A stretch of DNA of 64,000 nucleotides from Dietzia sp. JS16-p6b (GTDB lineage: Bacteria; Actinomycetota; Actinomycetes; Mycobacteriales; Mycobacteriaceae), in the NCBI RefSeq assembly GCF_003052165.1, contig NZ_CP024869.1, forward strand, positions 1,150,001 to 1,214,000. The letters run 5' to 3'. Below the pieces are notes generated by a model that worked only from the letters and a program-made list of their open reading frames with translations, did not search any database and was not told the origin of the DNA. Shown here in pieces: positions 45,284-54,063 of this stretch (position 1 is its first letter; every line of letters begins with the position of its first letter). The position numbers and the translations under genes are program-made.

Positions 45284-45859
45284 TCACCCGGTCACGGCCG
45301 CGTCAGCCCGCTCCGGGGCCGTTCCCGAGACGAGGTCCGCGAGGAGGTCGATCTGGCGCTCTTCGCCAGAACCGGGTGGCCACAGCAGGAGTGTGAGGAA
45401 GACCCGGACCGCCAACTGTGCGCGTCCGCTGTCGGGGGAGCCGAGGCCGATCAGGTCAATGGTCGTCGTGATCACCGTGGTCGACTCCAACAGTGCGTGA
45501 AACTCTGCGCTTCTGCCGACAGCGGGCAGGAACTGCGAGGCGATTCGGTCGTGGCGAGCGGCAGCCAGAGCCACGGTCAACGCGGTGATGGCACGGCGGC
45601 GCCCCGTGAGGCCTCTGACGTGGTCCTCCACAGCAGCAACGATGGAGCCGGAGGCGCGGCGGAGGACCTCCTCGATGATCACAGTGCGTCCGCCGACATG
45701 TCGATACACCGTCGCCCTCGAGCAGTGCGCGCGCCGCGCGAGTTCCGTGACGTCGAACCTGTCGATCCCCGCCTCCGCGATGAGTTCCGCGGCAACCGCT
45801 ATGAGGCGGTCACGTGCAGCCCGGTCCCGTGAGTCGTCGAGCAACCAATCAGTAGCCAT
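45284..45859 (-). CDS. TetR-family transcriptional regulator
   Basis: The 191-aa protein has an N-terminal TetR helix-turn-helix: AAELIAEAGIDRFDVTELAR, RAHCSRATVYRHVGGRTVII. The C-terminal ligand domain is helical and unassigned. It lies upstream of the unknown 556-aa gene on the same strand (94 bp apart), and the two may be linked. No clear operator palindrome was found nearby. Confidence 0.85.
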   Translation of the reverse strand: MATDWLLDDSRDRAARDRLIAVAAELIAEAGIDRFDVTELARRAHCSRATVYRHVGGRTVIIEEVLRRASGSIVAAVEDHVRGLTGRRRAITALTVALAAARHDRIASQFLPAVGRSAEFHALLESTTVITTTIDLIGLGSPDSGRAQLAVRVFLTLLLWPPGSGEERQIDLLADLVSGTAPERADAAVTG

Positions 45860-46061
45860 ATCTCAGTGTGAGACAGATTCGTGCGACTGTCTCGGCTTTC
45901 TCCCGGCAGGGGGCCGGGGATGAGACGGACCACGGACCTCGGCGTGCGCGGGTGTCTCGGATCTCGGTCAGGGCCTCGACCACGTGGCATTTCCTGCGCC
46001 ACTCTGTCGGCTATGACCACGACGCGAGAAGTGCCGCCATCGCTTCGGCCGGGGCACCCCG

Positions 46062-46145
46062 GGCCGGCCATCGAGCGCCTCGGACGAGTCGAAGTTCATC
46101 ACCGCCGAGCACATCAGTATCGACGGCGGCGCCCAGTACTTCTGA
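46062..46145 (+). pseudogene. Remnant of a short-chain dehydrogenase C-terminus
   Basis: A short frame ending at TGA 46143-46145 reads SDESKFITAEHISIDGGAQY, the unmistakable end of an SDR enzyme. Nothing upstream continues the protein. The surrounding stretch 45860-46340 otherwise holds no gene that I can support, so it is a scar of deletion. Confidence 0.6.
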
Positions 46146-46340
46146 GGTCCCGCCCGGCCGCTGAGGTCGCGGCCACCGTCGATGGGAAAGACGCCGGCAC
46201 CGTGTCGAGCGGGAGGTGCCTTCCGTCACCGCACGATCACGAGTCGCCGGGCTCTGGGGCCCGGACCTCCTCCGGGATATGGGTGTCACGCTCCGGGGTC
46301 ACCGACCCTGGTGTGTGGCAATTCGTCGAATCCGGCCATG

Positions 46341-47177
46341 TCAATGGACGTCTGCACTGGGTTGGCGGGCCCCGGGGTCCGACGAGGTCGGCTGCGGGAA
46401 GCGGCTCCATCCCGTGTACACGCGCTGGTACAGCACTGCCATCATCTTGGGGATGAACAGCATTGAGACGACGGGGGCCACCATCCAGGGGATGTTCATG
46501 AAGACGAACTTCAGGGCGAAGCCCCAGAAACCCTGTTCGATGTTGGCGAAGCTGTCCCGGGCTTCCGCGACGTAGTAGATGATGATGACCGCGGTCATCA
46601 TCGCGAAGGCGAAATAGCACCACCACAGGATCCGGATGCGTCGACGGTCGTCGTCCTTCGTGCGCAGCAGCGGCAGCCAGTTGTAGAGCAGGATGCATCC
46701 GCCGATGGCCGCCACGGTCTCCATGCCGAAGAGGCCGGCGTCGCCGATCAGGTATCGGGTGTCGGCGGCTCCGTAGAAATACCAGAACCAGCCCCACCGG
46801 TCCTCGGCGGTGAGGTTCATATGGCCGAGGAGGTCTCCGATCAGCCAGGTGATCTCCCAGAGGACCTGACTTGACGCGGTGATCGGGATCCACACGATCA
46901 TGAACTCGTTGAAACGCTCGAGCATGGTCCTGGTCTCGCCGGGATCGTCCCACCACGCCACCACCATCGGGATGATGATCGGGCCGCAGATCAGCGCGGC
47001 CGCGATGAAGCCGGCTGGCTCCGCATCCCACCAGTGCAGGACTACTCCCGCGAAGGGCACGACACAGATCACGAGGGCTGCGACCGTGGTCCAGATGTAG
47101 ATGTCCTTGCGGCGTGTGCCCCAAGGGCGCCCGAAGTCGTGCGACAGATCTTGAGTGTTCGCTGCTCTGGTGGTCAC
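46341..47177 (-). CDS. Membrane protein resembling EXPERA / emopamil-binding family
   Basis: The 278-aa protein has about six to seven hydrophobic helices. GTG 47177 is chosen because GGAGGAA lies 6 bp upstream. A central stretch (FYGAADTRYLIGDAGLFGME, then GGCILLYNWLPLL) resembles the D-x-RY...E pattern of EXPERA-domain sterol isomerases such as EBP. Many charged and aromatic residues lie within helices (HMNLTAEDRWGWFWYF). If right, it could isomerise or bind a sterol-like lipid. A TetR gene with a shared operator region is divergent. The family call is tentative. Confidence 0.55.
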   Translation of the reverse strand: MTTRAANTQDLSHDFGRPWGTRRKDIYIWTTVAALVICVVPFAGVVLHWWDAEPAGFIAAALICGPIIIPMVVAWWDDPGETRTMLERFNEFMIVWIPITASSQVLWEITWLIGDLLGHMNLTAEDRWGWFWYFYGAADTRYLIGDAGLFGMETVAAIGGCILLYNWLPLLRTKDDDRRRIRILWWCYFAFAMMTAVIIIYYVAEARDSFANIEQGFWGFALKFVFMNIPWMVAPVVSMLFIPKMMAVLYQRVYTGWSRFPQPTSSDPGARQPSADVH

Positions 47178-47204
47178 GTTCGATTCCTCCGCTTTCCGCA
47201 ATTG

Positions 47205-47233
47205 GTAATTCTGGATACTCCTACCAGAATTAC
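47205..47233. promoter_or_regulatory. Inverted-repeat operator between membrane protein and TetR gene
   Basis: GTAATTCTGG (47205-47214) and CCAGAATTAC (47224-47233) are perfect inverted 10-bp arms with a 9-bp spacer, in an AT-rich patch of an otherwise GC-rich genome. A third half-copy GATTCTGG follows (47234-47241). It is a good candidate site for the divergent TetR regulator. Confidence 0.75.
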
Positions 47234-47311
47234 GATTCTGGAAAACATAACAGTAGGTACAGTCGGTGGCAACAGCTTGCAGTGAGTCAGTCCGAGGGAT
47301 GGAGAAGGGGA

Positions 47312-47974
47312 ATGGCGCTTGACCGCGCGCCGACCGGGTCCGGAAGCCTGCGCAAGGCCCGACGAGAGATGTATCGCCAGCAGATCATGGCCGCGTCCGA
47401 GATGCGGTTCGCGGAAGTCGGCTTCGCCAACACCAAGATGAGTGACATCGCCCGGGCGGCGGAGGTCTCCCTCGCCACTGTCTATGCCTCGTTCGACGGA
47501 AAGGATGAGATCTGGGACGAGCTCAACTCAGTGCGCATGACGGAGCTCGTCGAATCGGCGACGTCAGCGATCGACGGGCTCGACTCGCCGGTCGAGCAGT
47601 TCGTCGCCGCCGCGGTCACGGTGGCCACGTTCTTCGCGGAGCACCCCGGTTTCCTGGATCTGCACATCAACGAAGGATTCAGCTGGGCGACTGCTCACGC
47701 CGCCGGAGTCGGACGTGGGAATCAGCAGGCGGCGTGGGAGATGGGGTTCGAGGCGCTCGCGGATCTCGCATCAATGGTGTCCCCGGACAGTGCCGCTGGT
47801 GGTGCCCGAGTGCTTGCCGGCCTCACGATCGCGAGTGTGCAGGTGCACCTCACGGAATGGGTTCGATCGGGGCGCGATCAACCGGCGGCCGAGGTGGCGG
47901 CGGAGGTCGGGGCGCACGTGAGACGGCTCCTCGAGGGGAGGTCTGCCGCGTCGGACCGGGAGGCCAGAGCCTGA
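47312..47974 (+). CDS. TetR-family transcriptional regulator
   Basis: The 220-aa protein starts at ATG 47312 with GGAGAAGGGG upstream. The DNA-binding domain reads QIMAASEMRFAEVGFANTKM, DIARAAEVSLATVYASFDGK. The C-terminal region is helical with a Trp/Phe-rich pocket (EHPGFLDLHINEGFSWATAH). It is divergent from the EXPERA-like gene with a strong inverted repeat between them, the standard layout for autoregulated TetR repressors. The ligand may be a lipid or steroid-like compound, by inference. Confidence 0.88.
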   Translation: MALDRAPTGSGSLRKARREMYRQQIMAASEMRFAEVGFANTKMSDIARAAEVSLATVYASFDGKDEIWDELNSVRMTELVESATSAIDGLDSPVEQFVAAAVTVATFFAEHPGFLDLHINEGFSWATAHAAGVGRGNQQAAWEMGFEALADLASMVSPDSAAGGARVLAGLTIASVQVHLTEWVRSGRDQPAAEVAAEVGAHVRRLLEGRSAASDREARA

Positions 47975-48021
47975 CGACGGTCAGCGGCAGGCCCACCATC
48001 ACGGGCGGGTGTCCTCGGGGC

Positions 48022-49626
48022 TCAGTCGGCTCTGCCCGCCAGAGCGCCCCGGGACGTAGCGTCGCAACCACGAGGCTGTGACCCCGCCGCGGGGAGCAGC
48101 GTGTACACCTCCGCGATCGAGCGTCCCGCCGCCATCACCGTCGCGTCGGGGCGCACGACCGCTGCTCGGGCGCGGTGGGCGCGCAACCACTCTCCGAGGG
48201 GACTGTCGAGCGCGACGGCGACGGTGGTCCCGCCCCGGCGTGCGATCTCGAAGTCCTGCTCGGGGGTGGGGGTGTCCACGGTGAGGACCCGGAAACCGGT
48301 CGTGTGGTCGTCGAGGCGACCTCCGTCGTCGGACACCACGGCGTTGGGCACGAGGTGGCCGGCCAGGCCAGAGGCGCTCGGGGCCGAAATCCGCGGGGGA
48401 GCAACGGAGCCCAGCGCCCCGCGCCTGACGTAGTAGGACGGCTGGAGGGCAGGAGTCGTACTGTCGGTCAGTCTCCTCGCCAGACGCGGAACCGCGGCGA
48501 GGACGGGCGCGATCGTGCGGCGAAGGACATCACCTCCGTGACCGCCGCCGGTCATCGCGGCGCCAGTGGCCATCGCGAGACGGATGAGTCCGGTGCAGTG
48601 CGGGATGCGTTCCTGCTCATAGGAGTCGAGGGTCGACGACGACGCTCCGTCCTTCAGGACGGCGGCGAGCTTCCAGGCGAGGTTCGCGGCGTCACGCAGG
48701 CCCGCTCCCATTCCCTGGCCGATGAACGGTGGCGTCAGATGCGCGGCGTCGCCGAGAAGGAAGACGCGGCGGTCACGCCATCTCCGGGCTACGCGGGCCT
48801 GGAAGGTGTACTCAGCTGAACGGACCAACTCGAGGTCTGCGGCCTCTACGCCTGTGAGCCAGGGCCGCAGCAACGGCACCACCGCGTCGAGGTCGCGGTA
48901 GTCCTCGACGGATTCGTGCTCGAGCAGCTGGAACTCCCACCGGTAGCGGGTCTCGCCGATGCGCATGTAGGTGGCCGCTCTGTGGGTGTCGCACACCTGC
49001 GCCACCCCGTCCCACTGGCGTAGATCGGCCGACGTCTCGACATCGATGACGAGCCACCGCTGGCTGAATCCGAGGTCCCGCCACCCGGCTGAGATCGACG
49101 CGCGGGTGATGCTGCCGGCGCCGTCGCAACCGAGCAGGTAGCTGCCCCGGAACGTGATCGGCTCACCCGTGTCACGATCGGTCGCCGAGGCCGCGACACC
49201 TGTATCGGACTGATCGATTCCGGTCACCTCGACACCGGAACGCAGGGTGATGAGGTTCGCGCGCCGGGCCACGGCGGAGCGGAGGAGTGCCTCGAGCCGC
49301 GGCTGGTCGAACATGGACGCCGCCGGGAATCCGTTCGGACCCACGCCCGGGTCGCGGGGGAACTCGGCGATGACCCGCAACGAGGACGTGACCAGACGCA
49401 GGCCCAGGGCGGGGCGGGAGATCTCCGCGAACTCCGGGGCGAGCCCGAGTCGGGCGATGATCCGGTACACCTCGTCGTCGAGGTGCACCGCACGCGGCTG
49501 CGGGAAGATGCCCTCCCACCGCTCGAGGAGCATCGACGGCACCCCGAGGTCGGCCAGCAGCGCCGCCGCGGTGAGTCCGGTCGGTCCGGCGCCGACGATG
49601 AGGACAGGATCGGTGCCGTGGCTCAT
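48022..49626 (-). CDS. FAD-dependent aromatic hydroxylase (MhpA-like)
   Basis: The 534-aa flavoprotein has the FAD motifs VLIVGAGPTGLTAAALLADLG near residue 8, the middle DG motif LLGCDGAGSITR and the late GD motif VFLLGDAAHLTPPFIGQGMG. This pattern is class A flavin monooxygenase, as in MhpA and pentachlorophenol hydroxylases, with a C-terminal thioredoxin-like domain. It hydroxylates aromatic rings with NAD(P)H. ATG 49626 overlaps the DoxX stop. It ends the five-gene catabolic operon. Confidence 0.88.
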   Translation of the reverse strand: MSHGTDPVLIVGAGPTGLTAAALLADLGVPSMLLERWEGIFPQPRAVHLDDEVYRIIARLGLAPEFAEISRPALGLRLVTSSLRVIAEFPRDPGVGPNGFPAASMFDQPRLEALLRSAVARRANLITLRSGVEVTGIDQSDTGVAASATDRDTGEPITFRGSYLLGCDGAGSITRASISAGWRDLGFSQRWLVIDVETSADLRQWDGVAQVCDTHRAATYMRIGETRYRWEFQLLEHESVEDYRDLDAVVPLLRPWLTGVEAADLELVRSAEYTFQARVARRWRDRRVFLLGDAAHLTPPFIGQGMGAGLRDAANLAWKLAAVLKDGASSSTLDSYEQERIPHCTGLIRLAMATGAAMTGGGHGGDVLRRTIAPVLAAVPRLARRLTDSTTPALQPSYYVRRGALGSVAPPRISAPSASGLAGHLVPNAVVSDDGGRLDDHTTGFRVLTVDTPTPEQDFEIARRGGTTVAVALDSPLGEWLRAHRARAAVVRPDATVMAAGRSIAEVYTLLPAAGSQPRGCDATSRGALAGRAD

Positions 49627-49985
49627 CGAACGCCCATCCGGGTCAGAGCGCCGACGGCCGCGTGCGCGGCGCCGGCGCCGACGACGACGGCGGGGACAGT
49701 GGCCGACCAGCTGTCCCCGACACGCCGGTGAGCCCAGCAGGCACCGCCAATCAATGAGCAGACCGCGATCGCGGACGCCGCCCCGACACGGGGGTGGCCC
49801 TCGCCGAGCAGGAGCCCGGCCACCCCGGCGAGCTCGCAGGCGCCGATGACGCGGAACGCCCGCCCGGAGAACCCGAGGTGACTGGCTCGCTCCCTCATCG
49901 GAGCGAGGGCGAGGACCTTCGCGGTGCCGGTGGCGGTGAGCACGAGCGCGACCCCACGCGCGGCGAGGGGGTGGGAATCGATCAT
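49623..49985 (-). CDS. DoxX-like small membrane protein
   Basis: The 120-aa protein has four hydrophobic segments (VALVLTATGTAKVLALAPM, FRVIGACELAGVAGLLLG, AASAIAVCSLIGGACWAH, VPAVVVGAGAAHAAVGAL) in the DoxX arrangement. Both ends overlap neighbours by 4 bp, so it is cotranslated with the acyl-CoA ligase and the hydroxylase. DoxX-type proteins occur in redox-stress membrane complexes and in degradation operons, with unclear roles. A link to uptake or to quinone protection is inference. Confidence 0.7.
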   Translation of the reverse strand: MIDSHPLAARGVALVLTATGTAKVLALAPMRERASHLGFSGRAFRVIGACELAGVAGLLLGEGHPRVGAASAIAVCSLIGGACWAHRRVGDSWSATVPAVVVGAGAAHAAVGALTRMGVR

Positions 49986-51868
49986 GAGCGGGTGCGCCCG
50001 TCGCTCGGCGCCCACGTCCAGTGGATCGCGTAGCTGTCGAGGACGCGAGTCGCAGTGTCGACGTCTCCGGGCTGCTCGACCACGGCCACGACAGAACCGT
50101 CGACGATCCGAGCGTCCACCGGCGTGGGTGCCCCGGCCTCGGTGAGTGCCGCGCTGAGCGCGGTCTCGGTGGCGAGGGCTCGCAGCGCGAGCTTGTAGGG
50201 CTTGCCCACATCGGTGACCGGCAGCGAGTCGATGATGGTCACCTCTCGAGGGGCGGCTGCCGCCTCGGACACCCGGTCGCTCACCCACGCCTGCAGGCCG
50301 GCACCGGTCACCGTGGCGCCGTCCCGGATGGTGACGTATCCGACGGGTACTTCGCCCGCGTGCACGTCGGGACGACCGACCACCCCGGCGTCGGTGACAT
50401 CGGGATGCTCGCGAAGAGCGTCCTCTATCGCGCGGGGATCGATGTTGTGCCCGCCGCGGATGATGAGGTCCTTGGCGCGGCCGGTGAGGGTCACGAACCC
50501 GCGTTCGTCGACAGACCCCAGATCGCCGGTATCCAGCCACCCATCTCGAACAGACCCACCGTCATCGAGGTCGAACCCGTCCTCGCCGCGACGGCGGATG
50601 TAGCCGGCGAACACGGTGGGGCCCGACACGACGAGCCGCCCGACGGAACCGGCGGGCACCTCCTGCCAGTCCTCGTCGACGGCGCGGAGCTGCTGATACG
50701 GCAGGCGCTGCCCGACCGAGCCGGCGGGCTGACCGTCGAAGAAGCTGCGCACGCTGGCGCAGGTCGCCTCGGTGAGACCATAGCCCTCGAGGAGGCGGAC
50801 TCCCGTGTGAGACTCGAATCCTTCACGCACCGCGGATGGCAGCATCGACGCCCCGACGAGGCACGCTCTGAGGCTGGAGATGTCGGCGTCGACAGGACAC
50901 TGCGCGAGCACCGAGTAGACGGTGGGAACGGCACTCATCCCGGAGATCCGGTGGGCCTGGACGAGGTGCCAGAACACGCCGTACAGGGCGAGGTCGCGGT
51001 ACCCCAGAGGCCCCGCCCACACGACGGTCTGGCCGCGCAGCATCGGCGCGAGCACGGTGACGATCAACGCATTGACGTGAAACAACGGTAGCGCCGCGAA
51101 GACGACGGAGTCCTCGTCGAGCACGGTGTTCGCCGCGATCATCCACGCGTTGGAGACCTCATAGCGATGCGTGTGACCGGCCAGCTTGGGCACGCCGGTG
51201 GTCCCGCCGGTGTGGAACAGTGCGGCGAGGTCGTCGGCACCACGAACCTCCTCGACCGCGACGCGGGGGACCTCGGCCGAATCGAGGTAGGCGACGGTGA
51301 CGTCGCCCAGATCGGGTACCTCGGGCAGGGAGTCGGCCCCGGTGGGGCGGAGGAGGAACACCGTGTCGATCACCGTGCTGGCCAGGATGTCGTCAAGCCG
51401 CGAGAACACCTCGGGGTCGAGGTCCTGCCCGGCGGCGACGAGAACCCGCGAGCCCGATCTGCCGATCAGTTCGGCCACGTGGTCGGCGTTCATGGCCGGG
51501 TTGATCGGAGCGGCAACGCCTGCGCGCTGCGCCGCCAAGATCACCTCGATCAGTTCGACACAGTTCGGCGCCAGCAGGGTGACCGCGTCCTGACTGCCGA
51601 CCCCCGCGGCGCGGAGGGCCGCGGCATGTCTGTCGACGGCGTCGAGCAACTGGGCATACGTGCGGTCGGTGGTCTGCTGCCACCGGGTCGCGTCGGGCAT
51701 GACGCGCAGCGCGGTGCGTTCAGGCCATTGCTCGGCCGCGCGGGCGAGGACCGCGTATGTCGATACCGGCAACCCGCGCGCGTCGAGCGGTGTCTGTTCG
51801 ATCACCGCGACGTCCTCGGGGGTGTCGTAGGCCGGCCACAACGACGCCGATGAGGTGGGGGTGATCAT
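49982..51868 (-). CDS. AMP-forming acyl-CoA synthetase
   Basis: The 628-aa enzyme has the adenylation motifs LFHTGGTTGVPKLAGHTH, YGLTEATCASVR, DGWLDTGDLG and LIIRGGHNIDPRAIEDAL, and the catalytic Lys in VGKPYKLALR. It activates a carboxylate (aryl, alkyl or pathway intermediate) to CoA. About 60 residues longer than the minimal family, with a C-terminal tail after the catalytic Lys. ATG 51868 overlaps the FAH stop, so it is cotranslated with the ring-cleavage genes. Confidence 0.9.
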   Translation of the reverse strand: MITPTSSASLWPAYDTPEDVAVIEQTPLDARGLPVSTYAVLARAAEQWPERTALRVMPDATRWQQTTDRTYAQLLDAVDRHAAALRAAGVGSQDAVTLLAPNCVELIEVILAAQRAGVAAPINPAMNADHVAELIGRSGSRVLVAAGQDLDPEVFSRLDDILASTVIDTVFLLRPTGADSLPEVPDLGDVTVAYLDSAEVPRVAVEEVRGADDLAALFHTGGTTGVPKLAGHTHRYEVSNAWMIAANTVLDEDSVVFAALPLFHVNALIVTVLAPMLRGQTVVWAGPLGYRDLALYGVFWHLVQAHRISGMSAVPTVYSVLAQCPVDADISSLRACLVGASMLPSAVREGFESHTGVRLLEGYGLTEATCASVRSFFDGQPAGSVGQRLPYQQLRAVDEDWQEVPAGSVGRLVVSGPTVFAGYIRRRGEDGFDLDDGGSVRDGWLDTGDLGSVDERGFVTLTGRAKDLIIRGGHNIDPRAIEDALREHPDVTDAGVVGRPDVHAGEVPVGYVTIRDGATVTGAGLQAWVSDRVSEAAAAPREVTIIDSLPVTDVGKPYKLALRALATETALSAALTEAGAPTPVDARIVDGSVVAVVEQPGDVDTATRVLDSYAIHWTWAPSDGRTRS

Positions 51869-52803
51869 GCGTAGCGCACCACGTTGCGCTGCATGCCCAG
51901 GTCGAGAGTCCCGTCGCCCGCACGGACCGACGTCTCCACGATGTCGCCGTCCTGCAGGTACTTGGGGTTGCCGGCCTGCCGCTTGAAGAACGCCTTCCAC
52001 TTCAGGTGCGGCGGGAGCAGCGCTCCGATCATCTCGATGGGTTTCGCGGGTGCGGTGAGCGCGGTTCCTCCGGGGGTGCCGGTCAGCAGCAGGTCTCCGG
52101 CATCGACGCGCTGGAATCTGTTCAAGGTCCGGACCGCCTGCAGTGGGCTGTAGATCATGTCGGCGACGGTGCTGTTCTGACGTGTCACCCCGTTCACCCT
52201 CAGCTCGAGGGTGAGCGTGGAGAACTTTTCCCACTCGCCGGGTTCCAGCAGCACCAGGACGGGGCCGACCGGGGTGAAGCCGGGGTAGGACTTCGCTTCG
52301 TAGAACTGCGTCTTGGGCAGCTGAACGTCGCGCGCTGAGACGTCGTTGGTGATCACGAGGCCGGCAACGGCGTCGGCGAGGGTCTGCTCGTCGATGGTGG
52401 TTCCGACGGGCAGGCTGGTCCCGAAGACCACCCCGATCTCGACCTCGTAGTCCAACAGTCGGACGTGCGCGGGTTTGACGATGTCGTCGTTCGGCCCGAC
52501 GATCGAGCCCGAGGCCTTGCGGAAGAACGTCAGTGGAACCTTGTCGGGGTTCATGCCGGAATCGCGGACGTGTGAGACGTAGTTGGTCATCTGCGCGATC
52601 ACGCGGCAGGGCGCGGTGACCGGCGACTGCAGGGCCAGACTCGACGGGTCCACGGTCTCGCCGTCGTCGGTCGTCGCACGGACGACGGCCTGGCGGTCCG
52701 CGATCAGCTCGGCGGTGGAGGTCGCGCGGGTGTCGACGCGACGGGCGCCGGCGGGCACCAGCACCCACCACGCGTCGGCGGTACGGAGGACGGACAAGCT
52801 CAT
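51865..52803 (-). CDS. Fumarylacetoacetate hydrolase-family enzyme
   Basis: The 312-aa protein has an N-terminal lead and the FAH catalytic domain: NYVSHVRDSGMNPDKVPLTF, LLDYEVEIGVVFG (metal-binding Glu pair) and LVITNDVSARDVQ, then GDLLLTGTPGG and VETSVRAGDGTL. Such enzymes hydrolyse or decarboxylate 1,3-diketo or 2-oxo acids from ring cleavage. It lies right after the extradiol dioxygenase and probably processes its product. Both ends overlap neighbours by 4 bp. Confidence 0.92.
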   Translation of the reverse strand: MSLSVLRTADAWWVLVPAGARRVDTRATSTAELIADRQAVVRATTDDGETVDPSSLALQSPVTAPCRVIAQMTNYVSHVRDSGMNPDKVPLTFFRKASGSIVGPNDDIVKPAHVRLLDYEVEIGVVFGTSLPVGTTIDEQTLADAVAGLVITNDVSARDVQLPKTQFYEAKSYPGFTPVGPVLVLLEPGEWEKFSTLTLELRVNGVTRQNSTVADMIYSPLQAVRTLNRFQRVDAGDLLLTGTPGGTALTAPAKPIEMIGALLPPHLKWKAFFKRQAGNPKYLQDGDIVETSVRAGDGTLDLGMQRNVVRYA

Positions 52804-53939
52804 GTGCGGGCTACTTTCATCAGGCCGAAGAGGCGTTGGACGTCGAACTCGTTGTCGGACTCGCGCAGTGACGCGAGGATCGAGGTGAACTCGCGCAGTG
52901 CGGCGCGGCCGGGCTTGATGCCCAGGAAGTCTGCGGTGGCCGGCGGGCCCCACTGGTTGAGGCCCGAGGCCGTCATCGGGGCCCACCCGGCGGCGACAGT
53001 GCTGTCGAAGTGGTCCCCGTCCGTGAAGTGCTCCACCAGGAATCCGTCCGGATCGCGCCAGTAGTCGAAGAGCTGGCTGCCCTGAATGTGTCTACCCAGT
53101 CCCCACGAGTGGTCGTATCCCCGGTCCAGCAGGTACTCGCTCCCGGCGGCCAGAGCGTCGATATCACAGACCTGGTACGCCGAGTGGACGTAGCGGTCGG
53201 CGGGGCCGAGTGTCAGGGCCAGGGTGTGGTGGTCGGCCACCTCGCCGCCACGGTCGCACCGGATGAAGCTCATCACGGGCCCGCGGTCACGCTGTCCGGG
53301 GTAGTAGAGGAAGTCGCTGACGATCATCCCCAGGTTGTGCAGGTACCAGTTGAGTGACGCCAGGTAGCGCGTCGACGAGAGCACCACGTGGCCGAGCCTC
53401 TCGACGAGCGCCGGTGCGCGCGGGGGCCGCTGAGTGCTGTTGACCCGGGTGCGGTGGGCCTCGAAGTTGAACGGGTTGCGCACCCTCTGCAGGGGCAGCG
53501 CAGGCCATTCGGTGACTCCCGAGACCACCCGCACGCGGCATCCGCTCGGATCCCGGGTGGTCACCGCGTGCCCTCCCAGGGTGTCGCCGAGAGACTCCAC
53601 GGGCCGTCCCCACTCGGAGGCCAGAGTGTGGACGTCGGCGGAGTCGGCCGCACGGAAAGCCGCGGCGGTGAAGGCGGTGCGCGGGGCGCGGCGAACGATG
53701 ACGCAGGGCGGACCCGGCAGGGCGCCCCGGAGATGCAGCTCGTCGGGTGTCTGGAAGGTGGGGGTGAAACCGAAGTCCACCGCGAACGCCGCGGTACGCG
53801 TGAGATCGGGCTTGTCGAACTCCAGCCACGCGATGTCGTGGACCTTCACCACCGGGTTCGGCCGGCGTCCGGGGTGCTCCCCGGGCAGCGCGCCCTCGTC
53901 GGCGTGCAGCCCCTCGTGCACGTCGTGGCTGACCGTCAT
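52800..53939 (-). CDS. Extradiol (catechol 2,3-) dioxygenase, two-domain VOC family
   Basis: The 379-aa protein has two VOC domains. The N-terminal domain (VHDIAWLEFDKPDLTRTAAF) lacks the metal site. The C-terminal domain has RLGHVVLSSTRYLASLNWY (first His), VADHHTLALTLG (second His) and GFLVEHFTDGDHF (Glu), the usual Fe(II) triad. It cleaves a catechol-type ring adjacent to the diols. It is first in the catabolic operon and divergent from its TetR regulator, with two palindromic operators between. Confidence 0.9.
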   Translation of the reverse strand: MTVSHDVHEGLHADEGALPGEHPGRRPNPVVKVHDIAWLEFDKPDLTRTAAFAVDFGFTPTFQTPDELHLRGALPGPPCVIVRRAPRTAFTAAAFRAADSADVHTLASEWGRPVESLGDTLGGHAVTTRDPSGCRVRVVSGVTEWPALPLQRVRNPFNFEAHRTRVNSTQRPPRAPALVERLGHVVLSSTRYLASLNWYLHNLGMIVSDFLYYPGQRDRGPVMSFIRCDRGGEVADHHTLALTLGPADRYVHSAYQVCDIDALAAGSEYLLDRGYDHSWGLGRHIQGSQLFDYWRDPDGFLVEHFTDGDHFDSTVAAGWAPMTASGLNQWGPPATADFLGIKPGRAALREFTSILASLRESDNEFDVQRLFGLMKVART

Positions 53940-53961
53940 CGCGCCTCCCCGTCATTGTGGT

Positions 53962-53975
53962 TGACGATATCGTCA
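53962..53975. promoter_or_regulatory. Operator palindrome 1 (TetR site)
   Basis: TGACGATATCGTCA is a perfect 14-bp palindrome 22 bp upstream of the dioxygenase start. It shares the TGACGA...TCGTCA arms with operator 2, 30 bp away. Sites with this sequence in the divergent region of a TetR gene are very likely its operators. Confidence 0.85.
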
Positions 53976-54004
53976 TATACGCCGCAAGCGTCAGTCAAGT
54001 CCGT

Positions 54005-54018
54005 TGACGAATTCGTCA
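54005..54018. promoter_or_regulatory. Operator palindrome 2 (TetR site)
   Basis: TGACGAATTCGTCA is a perfect palindrome with the same arms as operator 1, centred 43 bp from it and 46 bp before the TetR start. Two sites may let one regulator control both divergent promoters. Confidence 0.85.
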
Positions 54019-54063
54019 CGGGTGCGTATGAGACCATGTGACTCTGCCTGGAAGGAGTGTGTG

